Source: Acidobacteriaceae bacterium (GTDB lineage: Bacteria; Acidobacteriota; Terriglobia; Terriglobales; Acidobacteriaceae). Taken from it: 13,127 nucleotides of DNA. The translations under genes and the position numbers were made by a program. Under the pieces are notes generated by a model, which did no database searches, was not told the DNA's origin, and saw only the letters and a list, made by a program, of their open reading frames with translations. Position 1 is the first letter of the stretch. Each line of letters starts with the position of its first letter. Positions 7,801 to 13,127 of this stretch are shown in pieces. The DNA lies in contig JASIJX010000041.1 of the NCBI GenBank assembly GCA_030049955.1, positions 1 to 13,127 on the forward strand, given 5' to 3'.

Positions 7801-8549
7801 AGGTTTCGGCGGCGCGCCCGCTGACTCACAACGTGATGCTGAATGGCTATTACGTCTGGAGCCATGCGCTGCAGAGTTCGAACGAGTCGGCCGACGGGCA
7901 GATGACCGCGCAGGATTTCGACAACCTCTGGGAGGATAAGGGCGCCATGTCTGTAGACCGTCGCAACGTGGCCGTAATCTCGGGCATGTGGAAGATCGAT
8001 TACTACCATGGATCCAACTTCTTTATGAAGCAAGTGGTGAACGGCTGGACCATGTCGCCCATCTGGACGATGCAAAGCGGGACGCCTTTCGAGATCACCA
8101 CGGGCGCAGACCAGAACTTCGATACCGAGAACCACAATCGTCCGGATTACGTTGCGGGCGCTAACCCGGTTTTGAGTGCGCACCGCAGCCGTTCTGCCGA
8201 GGCAGCCGAGTGGTTCAACGCTGCGGCATATGTTTACAACGGACCGGGAGTAGCGGGTGGCATTGGGCCGGGCGGAGCTGACGGCAACGTGCCGCGCGAT
8301 TCATTGCGCGCACCGGGTTATCGCGATGTGGACCTGGGGGTATTCCGCGACATCGCTCTGGAACGGGGCATTGTGTTCCAGCTTCGGGGCGAAGCCACTA
8401 ACGCTTTCAACCTTGTCAGCCTGAACGCACCCGGTGCGAGCGGCCCGCCCAAGACGGTTGGAGCAGCTAACGCTTCTTCGACGTTTGGCACCATCACCGG
8501 TGCGGCAAGCCCGCGCATCATCCAGGTGGGCGCGCGGCTGACGTTCTAG
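4887..8549 (+). CDS. TonB-dependent outer-membrane receptor, Oar-like, with carboxypeptidase regulatory domain
   Basis: This 1,220-residue protein is predicted to be an outer-membrane beta-barrel importing a large substrate using TonB energy. A long signal region (residues 1-48) ends in a hydrophobic segment and ALAAAG. A carboxypeptidase-regulatory-like beta-sandwich follows (about 52-137; GSIVGTVKDQQGAVV to LPVGTYTVQV). The plug spans about 150-290 and includes GLPLVNRNAYSELSLTPGV and the NPDALEEFRV / SGTNQFHGSLFEFNRN stretches typical of this family. The rest is barrel with aromatic alternating strands, ending in a C-terminal phenylalanine (GARLTF) suited to BAM insertion. Length is normal for the Acidobacteriota type. 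The start has GAGGAGG (4876-4882) 4 bases upstream. No TonB, ExbB or glycan-degradation genes are adjacent, so the substrate is unknown. It appears monocistronic, bounded by terminators on both sides. Confidence 0.93.
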   Translation: MLMRKLLNTLNTLLPRTALRSTLRSAAWPAVRFGAISGLLLGFALAAAGQQITGSIVGTVKDQQGAVVNTATIRATNIDTGYSRSAPSNGYGEFRVDYLPVGTYTVQVDASGFKRFVQQNMVVTVDQTQTLEVVLDVGAQTQTVTVSTAPPLVNTSNAELGTTIEQSEVIGLPLVNRNAYSELSLTPGVMNNSASQQSNPSGTPNFTIGLPSADVQINGSIDGGNPEVSFYLDGGSNTTGIRNYGNQLPNPDALEEFRVETSDFSAQYGHMSAAVVTAVTKSGTNQFHGSLFEFNRNTDFNAYPWNAPKNVAGQFINAPYHRNQYGGVVGGPIKRDKAFFFFSYGALKQVVGQYVSGARVPTAAERLGDFTQDLPNPATATSSAPAGKFSYYGSTPFTINNPITKTAMTGQTNSGPGCVSVGVSASNPTNLNCVATTSTASMVGADPVAVTILTGKNASAQIPLPNVTPSGATVPLDWSGYFTGPTDEDEYLGKYDENLSDKDHVAVTYFFVHTTQNAFGGPGNIAPWTINQSYTDQDNANVSDVHTFSATTANQAWLTFTRAAGGRVNLPTPNAGTLGSNYTIQGPSTLPDLNISGYFHAENSLAGPVTTSDFYSLRDMVTMTKGKHTLIYGGELALDKGMFSGNLYNYGNFSYASSAPTTTSNALSDFYTGMLSSMEQDTPYQTLTSAWHTAVFLQDNYRITPRFTANLGIRWDIDTAPVESRNHTAAFVPGKAALTGVAGSTGVESTVVPTAPPGMFFPGDPGVGRGIATTKYHHIAPRIGFAWDPFGDGKTAIRAGAGIFYGTTAGNEWNQPGNANPYAVRQTFSSVRSTSDPYNPLMVTGAPSAFPNGDPFPYSYNPSSPRFLTPAAIETIGLNVQWPYIYQFNLAVQRQLPGTVTLTAAYVGTISRDVPTMIDDNYGPYVPGVTNTTSQGNENSRRPYDENSTGTGTLGQNIFLISNQTANYHSLQVSAARPLTHNVMLNGYYVWSHALQSSNESADGQMTAQDFDNLWEDKGAMSVDRRNVAVISGMWKIDYYHGSNFFMKQVVNGWTMSPIWTMQSGTPFEITTGADQNFDTENHNRPDYVAGANPVLSAHRSRSAEAAEWFNAAAYVYNGPGVAGGIGPGGADGNVPRDSLRAPGYRDVDLGVFRDIALERGIVFQLRGEATNAFNLVSLNAPGASGPPKTVGAANASSTFGTITGAASPRIIQVGARLTF

Positions 8550-8570
8550 CAGCGCGCAGCAGAGAAACAC

Positions 8571-8606
8571 AAATGCCCCTCGGTTCGATGGAACCGAGGG
8601 GCATTT
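8571..8606. terminator. Bidirectional terminator between converging genes
   Basis: AAATGCCCCTCGGTTC and GAACCGAGGGGCATTT form a perfect 16-bp stem around a GATG loop. The AAA/TTT ends place a short U-tract on either strand. It sits 21 bp after the receptor stop and 39 bp before the stop of the converging gene, so it can end both transcripts. Confidence 0.85.
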
Positions 8607-8644
8607 ATGGTCAGACAGGCTGCATAGGCGGCAAATGTCGCTTG

Positions 8645-9565
8645 TTAGTTCTGGAGCAACGCTCCTGGATTGCTCGGGACGGCAGGGCGATCCTGTTTTT
8701 GCAGCGGCAGCGTTTGAATCGTGTCTAATGCGATGACTGCCGACCGTAAGACGGATTGATACTGGAGTTGCCATGCCCCTTTGAGCCATGGATTCATGCC
8801 ATCAAAGGGGATGAGATTTAACTGTGTCAGCATCGCTCGAATGACATCGGCGATCTGCCCGAGTTGCCCCGGCGTATTTGGCGGAACCTTCTGGTCGAGC
8901 AGGGTCTTCGTGAAGAAGGCTGTGTCGGAGGAGAACTTCGCAATCCATCCGCTGGCATGCGTGCCGTTGATGGGTGAGTTCGCGTTGTCGTTCAGCCGTT
9001 GGACCAGGGGTCCAATCTCCTGCGACAGCTGGGCGGCGGCCTGTTCACGCTGTTGCTGGTCGCTCCCGAAGATCGCGGTCAACAGGTTCAAGGCGAATTG
9101 AATTACCGCGCCCAGTTCACTGAAGATCGCGTCCAATATGCGCTCGCCCGGGACGTTCTCGCACCGTGCGAACACATCGTTCCGGACGTAGCCATAGAAG
9201 GCCGTGTAGACGTCGAATAACGCCTGTGCCTGAGAACCCAACGGAAGCGTGGGCGGGGCTCCGAGTTGCGCCAAGCGCGCGTCCGTCACCATGTACTGTC
9301 GGAAGAATCCATTGGCCGCCTGCGCACCAGGCGGTTGCGCTGCGAGCGACAGCTCCACGATTCTTTGAAGGAAGTCTCTGAACCGCTGCTTCACATAGGC
9401 AACATCGACTGCCGCGAAACCGGCTGTGGCGACGCTGAACAGGAAGGAATTCGGCTCGGCCGTTTTTCCCGCTGATTGTGATTGAGTGAGGATGGTCTTC
9501 AGAAGCGCGGCATCCTGGTCCGACAACGCGCTGATTAACGGCGTGAACTGCGATGGATCGGTCAT
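8645..9565 (-). CDS. Hypothetical protein of unknown function (306 aa)
   Basis: I do not recognise this protein. It has no signal peptide and is rich in Gln, Ala and Leu, with a mostly helical pattern. A hydrophobic or amphipathic stretch at about residues 141-167 (ERILDAIFSELGAVIQFALN and following) could be buried or associate with membrane. There is one cysteine (C135). The C-terminus (about 285-306) looks disordered and Pro-rich. The ATG is preceded by GAGGAG at 6-base spacing, a strong ribosome site. The gene stands alone, divergent from the Mut7-C gene and convergent with the receptor, with its own candidate promoter and terminator. It is very likely expressed; its function is unknown. 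Confidence 0.8.
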   Translation of the reverse strand: MTDPSQFTPLISALSDQDAALLKTILTQSQSAGKTAEPNSFLFSVATAGFAAVDVAYVKQRFRDFLQRIVELSLAAQPPGAQAANGFFRQYMVTDARLAQLGAPPTLPLGSQAQALFDVYTAFYGYVRNDVFARCENVPGERILDAIFSELGAVIQFALNLLTAIFGSDQQQREQAAAQLSQEIGPLVQRLNDNANSPINGTHASGWIAKFSSDTAFFTKTLLDQKVPPNTPGQLGQIADVIRAMLTQLNLIPFDGMNPWLKGAWQLQYQSVLRSAVIALDTIQTLPLQKQDRPAVPSNPGALLQN

Positions 9566-9617
9566 GTCAGTCTCCTCGTAAATTCAGTTTTTTGGAGGGG
9601 ACCCTTGATGGCTGCGT

Positions 9618-9626
9618 ATCATAGCA
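9618..9626 (-). promoter_or_regulatory. Candidate extended -10 promoter for the 306-aa protein
   Basis: The minus strand reads TGCTATGAT: an extended -10 TGn directly joined to TATGAT (5/6 match). No good -35 lies 17 bases upstream, which extended -10 promoters tolerate. The leader would be about 45 bases. Confidence 0.4.
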
Positions 9627-9728
9627 CAACATTGAAGGCATGGGTGCATTGCGGTTCGGAGGCATTCGGGGACCTTGAAGCCGTTGTTCTTCCGCGGACC
9701 GGACTAGACTGAAGCCGAGGGGGCGGTC

Positions 9729-10505
9729 GTGGAATTGGTCATGGCGTCACGCCCAGCCGGCGCGAGTTTTCGATTCTATGCCGAATTGAACGATCATCTT
9801 CCGGCTGGCCTGCAGTACAGGCCGGTAGAAAAGCGGTTGTCGTTGCCGGCTTCCGTGAAGGACGCGATCGAGAGTTTCGGTGTGCCGCACACCGAGGTGG
9901 ACTTGGTGCTGGTAAACGGCGAATCGTCCGATTTCTCGCGCCTGATTCGAAACGGGGATCGCGTGTCTGTCTATCCGGTCTTCGAGTCGATCGACATTAC
10001 GCCGGCGTTGCGATTGCGGCCTCAGCCGCTGCGGGAATTGAAGTTCGTGCTCGATGTTCATTTAGGCAGGCTGGCGGGCTATCTGCGCATGCTTGGATTC
10101 GACACCGTGTATGACAACCGCACCAGCGATGCGGAGCTGGTGAGCATCTCGGTTGCACAAGGGCGCATCCTGCTGACGCGAGATCGCGGCGTGCTCAAGT
10201 ACTCCGCAGTGACGCGTGGATATTGGCTGCGCGAGACCGACAGCAGACGCCAGGCCGAAGAAGTGGTGAGACGCTTCGATCTGGCCCGGTGTTTGCGCCC
10301 GCTCACACGCTGCATGGTCTGCAACGGAGTGCTCAGCAAGGTCTCCAAAGCTGAGGTTGAGGGACGGGTACCGCAGAAGGTTCTGGAATGGTGCAATGAG
10401 TTCGAGCAATGCGCAGGCTGCCAGCGGGTGTACTGGGAGGGTTCCCACTACAGGCGCATGAGGCTGTGGATCGAGCAATTGGCGGCCACTACGCAGACGT
10501 TTTGA
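9729..10505 (+). CDS. Ubiquitin-like plus Mut7-C (PIN-like RNase) domain protein
   Basis: This 258-residue cytoplasmic protein joins two known domains. Residues about 12-90 match the ubiquitin-like beta-grasp domain that accompanies Mut7-C (FRFYAELNDHL, then LVNGESSDFSRLIRNGDRVSVYPVF). Residues about 104-250 are Mut7-C: KFVLDVHLGRLAGYLRMLGF, ILLTRDRGVL, and a zinc ribbon with Cys pairs C195/C198 and C228/C231 ending in RVYWEGSHYRRM. Likely metal-binding acidic residues include D109, D134/E136 and D152. The family is PIN-related and predicted to cleave RNA; the physiological substrate is not established. The GTG start at 9729 has GAGGGGG 5 bases upstream, better than the in-frame ATG at 9741 whose spacing would be 17. 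It appears to be a single gene. Confidence 0.92.
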   Translation: MELVMASRPAGASFRFYAELNDHLPAGLQYRPVEKRLSLPASVKDAIESFGVPHTEVDLVLVNGESSDFSRLIRNGDRVSVYPVFESIDITPALRLRPQPLRELKFVLDVHLGRLAGYLRMLGFDTVYDNRTSDAELVSISVAQGRILLTRDRGVLKYSAVTRGYWLRETDSRRQAEEVVRRFDLARCLRPLTRCMVCNGVLSKVSKAEVEGRVPQKVLEWCNEFEQCAGCQRVYWEGSHYRRMRLWIEQLAATTQTF

Positions 10506-10519
10506 AATAGGACAGAAAA

Positions 10520-10547
10520 ACAAAGGCCGCTCGGAGGCGGCCTTTGT
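10520..10547. terminator. Terminator between converging genes, strongest on the minus strand
   Basis: ACAAAGGCCGC and GCGGCCTTTGT form a perfect 11-bp stem with a 6-base loop. On the minus strand the stem is followed by TTTTCTG, giving a good U-tract after the transpeptidase gene. On the plus strand the tail is weaker but the stem could still end the Mut7-C transcript. Confidence 0.8.
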
Positions 10548-10565
10548 GCTGAAAGCTGAAGAGAA

Positions 10566-11846
10566 TTACCGCGTTGCGCCGGTGGAAGCAGGAGCGCTGA
10601 CGGGAGCCAGGGCTGGCGTGTCCTGCGCAGTCTGCGTCTTGACCGTGAAGTAATTGCGGTCCCAGAGATTGCGATAGAACTCCCCTGTGAGCTCGGCTGC
10701 CTTGGGGCCGAAGGTGGGCCGGCCGCCTTCGAGGAAAAAAACCGTGACCAGCGAGCCCTGCGGTGAATTGGAGAAGGAAGCGAACCAGCCAAAACGGGTG
10801 CCGTCATCGGAGCAGGTTCCGGTTTTGCCGAAGACCGGCAGGTCGCGGAAGTTAACGCGCAGGCTGCGGGCGGTACCGTACTCGACTGCACCGGCCATGC
10901 CGTCGACCACATCAGGAATATAACTGGCGATGTTCAGCACACGCTTAACGTGCGGCTGGAAATCGGCGACTTCTTCTGGTGTGGTGGGATGCTGGAGGTA
11001 ATAGAGCGTGCCGCCGTTGGCGATGGCCGCGACCAGCGCGCCCAGCTGCAGCGGAGTCATGGAAACGCCCTGGCCGAAACTGCACATGCGGCCAACGCCA
11101 CCTTCAGACTGCGGAATCGGCTGGTCGGGATAAACGCCGAGCTGCTCGCCCTCAATGTGATAACCGGCCAGCTCGCCCAGGCCGAACTCGTTGGCGTAAT
11201 GGTGGACGCGCTCGAAGCCGAGTTCGCGGCCCAGTTCTTCAAAGTATTGATTGTTGCTGTGGGCCAGAGCCTCGGTCATGTTCATGCGGAAACCGGGAAG
11301 CTGGACGGGAGTGTCGCGGGTAACAATGCCCTCAGATAGAGCGGCAAGGGCGACCGTGAGCTTGATGGTGGAGCAGGGCTCGGCGCCAGGCGAAAGAGCC
11401 AGCTTCTGGTTGACCATGGCCAGAATGCGGCCGTTCGAGGGATCGATGACGACAGCGGTGCCGTTCATATCGCCGAGCGCGTCAATCGCTGCCTGGCGGA
11501 TGACGGGGTCCTCGCCGGCTGTCATGTCGCCCACGCCGATAGCGCCGTTGACAAACGAACTGGCGGTGAAGCGTTCGTAGTAGCGATGGCGGCGGATCAC
11601 GGTGCGGCGGAGGTGCGCTCCGGTTACTGAGCTTGAAGCGGCGACGCGGTGCGCGGCGTGCGTAGTACTATGCGCTACGGCCGTAGTATGCCTTACGGTA
11701 TGCCGTGAGACTGCGTGGTGCGTTTGTCTCAGGTGCTCTTTCGACCTGGCGTGATGAATGGTGGTGGACGAAGTATCAAGGGCAGCGGCGCCGGCTACGC
11801 CACAACCGAAAAGTAATGCAATTGTCCACACGCAAGACGCCTTCAT
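10566..11846 (-). CDS. Secreted penicillin-binding transpeptidase with His/Arg-rich linker
   Basis: This 426-residue protein is predicted to cross-link peptidoglycan in the periplasm. A signal peptide or anchor covers residues 1-22. Residues about 30-90 are a basic linker with some 12 histidines. The transpeptidase domain (about 128-390) has all three motifs: S159-T-I-K162 (nucleophile), S197-N-N199 and K341-T-G343. It also has SFGQGVSMTPLQLGAL, typical of class B PBPs such as FtsI and PBP2. There is no glycosyltransferase module and no room for a normal dimerisation domain, so it is a minimal class B-like enzyme. Cysteines C158 and C345 flank the nucleophile and the KTG motif, and a third, C255, precedes SFGQG. 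The ATG lacks a strong ribosome site (GAGAGG is 12 bases away). It lies downstream of ftsZ on the same strand, 435 bp away. A class D beta-lactamase is less likely given SNN. Confidence 0.88.
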   Translation of the reverse strand: MKASCVWTIALLFGCGVAGAAALDTSSTTIHHARSKEHLRQTHHAVSRHTVRHTTAVAHSTTHAAHRVAASSSVTGAHLRRTVIRRHRYYERFTASSFVNGAIGVGDMTAGEDPVIRQAAIDALGDMNGTAVVIDPSNGRILAMVNQKLALSPGAEPCSTIKLTVALAALSEGIVTRDTPVQLPGFRMNMTEALAHSNNQYFEELGRELGFERVHHYANEFGLGELAGYHIEGEQLGVYPDQPIPQSEGGVGRMCSFGQGVSMTPLQLGALVAAIANGGTLYYLQHPTTPEEVADFQPHVKRVLNIASYIPDVVDGMAGAVEYGTARSLRVNFRDLPVFGKTGTCSDDGTRFGWFASFSNSPQGSLVTVFFLEGGRPTFGPKAAELTGEFYRNLWDRNYFTVKTQTAQDTPALAPVSAPASTGATR

Positions 11847-11905
11847 CCAGCAACCATGCCTCTCAACTTTTTAGATCTTTTCCCGGATCTCGTGCTGCGC
11901 ACTCG

Positions 11906-11961
11906 CCTCTGCGGATGGTGCGCGGTTGGTTCTTTCTTATCGTACGCCCTCCGCGGATGGT
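11906..11961. repeat. Pair of 14-bp direct repeats upstream of the transpeptidase gene
   Basis: CCTCTGCGGATGGT (11906-11919) and CCTCCGCGGATGGT (11948-11961) differ at one base. They are 42 bp apart start to start, close to four helical turns, and lie 60-115 bp upstream of the start codon. This is the geometry of a regulator binding the same DNA face twice, but no known consensus is recognised. Confidence 0.4.
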
Positions 11962-12133
11962 ATCTTGCGGAGACTGAAGTGCTGACTTTTTGCACCCCTG
12001 CAGATTTTTATGACGCGTGTACAACCTGCCGGGCTGCCTGACCCCTGAACTCGTATTTATCAGCCTATCGGACCGTACACGTCTCCGACGCGGCTATTGC
12101 GCTTCCCGTTTCAACTTTCAGGGGCTTTTTTTC

Positions 12134-12167
12134 AATATAAACCGGAACTCCATATCGGGAATACCGG
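12134..12167 (-). terminator. Weak candidate terminator downstream of ftsZ
   Basis: On the minus strand CCGGTATTCC and GGAGTTCCGG form a 10-bp stem with one mismatch and one G-U pair, a 6-base loop, and the tail TTTATATT. It lies about 115 bp past the ftsZ stop. Stability is modest, so read-through is possible. Confidence 0.35.
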
Positions 12168-12169
12168 AA

Positions 12170-12213
12170 ATTGGAGGATTCAGCCGTTACCATTGGAGGA
12201 TTCAGCCATTACC
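12170..12213. repeat. 22-bp tandem direct repeat, two copies
   Basis: ATTGGAGGATTCAGCCGTTA and the following CC form one unit (12170-12191). The second unit (12192-12213) differs only by A for G at one position, and a third copy starts (ATTGG) before diverging. It is a local duplication 69 bp past the ftsZ stop. There are no spacers, so it is not CRISPR. Confidence 0.75.
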
Positions 12214-12281
12214 ATTGGGCAATGCACTTGTGAGGGTGCAATCTGCATCTTTTGCGCCATACCTTCGCCTGCGCACCAATT

Positions 12282-13127
12282 CTAAAAGTTCAATCGCCGC
12301 AGGAACGCGGGCACTTCAAGATCGCGTTCCGGCTCTTCGCTGCGTTCCTGGAAGAGCGAGGGCGCTGGGTCAGAGCCTGCGGCCGGAGCCACCGGCTCAG
12401 AGCGTGGACTGAATGAAGAACCAAGGGCGGAATACCCTGCGGGGGCGAGGTCTAAAGCGATATTTGGGTCTTGGTCCGGTGCAACCCGCTGTTCAGCGGG
12501 CCCGCTCATCTGATCGTCGAACTGGTTCCTCATTGATTCGATTGCCGGCTCGAGATCGGTGGCGGATCTCTGCGGCGGCGGTGCATAGGTAACGGTGGTG
12601 GCGACAGCCGGCTGCGAAGAAGCAAAGAAGAACGCCTCATCTTTCTGCTCATCTTCTGCTTCGCTCATGAAGCGCAGGGGTGCCGGAGCCGGCTTTTGCT
12701 CCAAGTCGGAAACCGTCTCGGTGGGCTGCGGATCGCGCAGCCAGTTTTCCGGCGCGACAACAGGAACGGAGACGACCTGCGGCTCATCAACGCTGAGCAT
12801 GCGCGCGCGGCGCTCTGGCATCTGGTCGCGGAAACCGGTGGCGATGACGGTGATCTTGACCTCTTCGCCCATCTTCTCGTCGAGCACGGCGCCGAAGATG
12901 ATGTTGGCATCTTCATGCGCTGAGGACTGAATGAGCGAAGAAGCTTCATTGACCTCGGAGAGCTTGAGCGAACTGGAGCCGGTGATGTTGATGAGGATGC
13001 CACGTGCCCCATCGATGGCTCCGGCGTCGAGCAGCGGCGAGGCCATGGCAGCCTGCGCCGCCTCGGCGGCGCGGTTGGCGCCGGAGCGGACAGCCGTGCC
13101 CATTACGGCCTGGCCCATGCCGGCCAT
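12282..13127 (-). CDS. ftsZ: Cell division protein FtsZ, C-terminal part (5' end outside window)
   Basis: FtsZ is the tubulin-like GTPase that forms the division ring. The visible 281 residues begin within the GTPase region (AGMGQAVMGTAVRSGANRAA). They continue through IDGARGILINITG, the EVNEASSLI helix and DANIIFGAVLDEKMGEEVKI to TVIATGF at residue 99, all standard for the FtsZ C-terminal subdomain. A disordered linker of about 170 residues follows, rich in Pro, Ala, Glu and Ser. The last residues, LEVPAFLRRLNF, are the conserved tail peptide that binds FtsA, ZipA-type anchors and other partners. The stop is TAG at 12282. The gene continues upstream past the window edge; the methionine at the edge is not the true start. 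The linker is long compared with the roughly 50 residues of B. subtilis. Confidence 0.96.
   Translation of the reverse strand: MAGMGQAVMGTAVRSGANRAAEAAQAAMASPLLDAGAIDGARGILINITGSSSLKLSEVNEASSLIQSSAHEDANIIFGAVLDEKMGEEVKITVIATGFRDQMPERRARMLSVDEPQVVSVPVVAPENWLRDPQPTETVSDLEQKPAPAPLRFMSEAEDEQKDEAFFFASSQPAVATTVTYAPPPQRSATDLEPAIESMRNQFDDQMSGPAEQRVAPDQDPNIALDLAPAGYSALGSSFSPRSEPVAPAAGSDPAPSLFQERSEEPERDLEVPAFLRRLNF

Larger units (their letters stand above)
11847..12281. other. 435-bp intergenic region between ftsZ and the transpeptidase gene
   Basis: I see no convincing gene here. It holds two 14-bp direct repeats, a weak terminator-like hairpin and a 22-bp tandem repeat, each listed separately. Short open frames crossing it in the plus direction lack ribosome sites and recognisable products. 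A promoter for the transpeptidase gene is expected here, but no good -35/-10 pair was found. Confidence 0.6.

Noticed and set aside
7116..8183. Minus-strand open frame of 355 codons
   Set aside because: It lies fully antisense within the TonB-dependent receptor, with no motif or ribosome site.
10566..11846. Beta-lactamase (class A or D) rather than a PBP
   Set aside because: The SNN motif, the GQGVSMTPLQL stretch and the absence of an Omega-loop E-x-x-L-N motif fit a class B-type PBP. The cysteine placement alone is not enough.
12170..12213. CRISPR array
   Set aside because: Only two directly adjacent 22-bp units with no spacers and no cas genes.
12017..12412. Plus-strand open frame of 131 codons between and into ftsZ
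   Set aside because: It crosses the intergenic region and runs antisense into the FtsZ tail. No ribosome site or recognisable sequence was seen.

Overview
The window reads as chromosomal DNA of an Acidobacteriota-type soil bacterium. The main reason is a 1,220-residue TonB-dependent, Oar-like receptor with an N-terminal carboxypeptidase-regulatory domain, a family greatly expanded in Terriglobia/Acidobacteriaceae. The moderately high GC content and the mix of genes fit, but the assignment is inference from family knowledge, not from a search.

Layout. (1) Positions 1-2316, minus strand: most of a class Ia ribonucleotide reductase large subunit (nrdA) whose 3' end lies off the window. Its 5' region (2311-2650) carries stacked control signals: a textbook cobalamin riboswitch, a hairpin enclosing the ribosome-binding site and GTG start, a sigma70-like promoter, two NrdR-like boxes over the -10 and -35, and an exact DnaA box just upstream. 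(2) 2838-4545, plus strand: an uncharacterised single-pass membrane protein, then a secreted Gly-rich DUF5666-like protein closed by a terminator. (3) 4887-8606: the TonB-dependent receptor, closed by a perfect 16-bp hairpin that can serve both strands. (4) 8645-9565, minus strand: an unrecognised 306-residue protein, divergent from (5) 9729-10505, plus strand: a ubiquitin-like/Mut7-C (PIN-like RNase) protein with a zinc ribbon. (6) 10566-11846, minus strand: a secreted penicillin-binding transpeptidase with a His/Arg-rich linker and cysteines placed like the active-site disulfide of class A carbapenemases. (7) 12282-13127, minus strand: the C-terminal part of FtsZ, ending in its conserved tail peptide.

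Functionally, the left end concerns dNTP supply, controlled by B12 and probably by NrdR and DnaA. The right end is cell division and wall synthesis (FtsZ followed by a transpeptidase). The middle is envelope and accessory functions. No mobile element, tRNA, rRNA or CRISPR array was seen. The most notable items are the multi-input nrdA control region and the predicted Cys-Cys pair in the transpeptidase active site.
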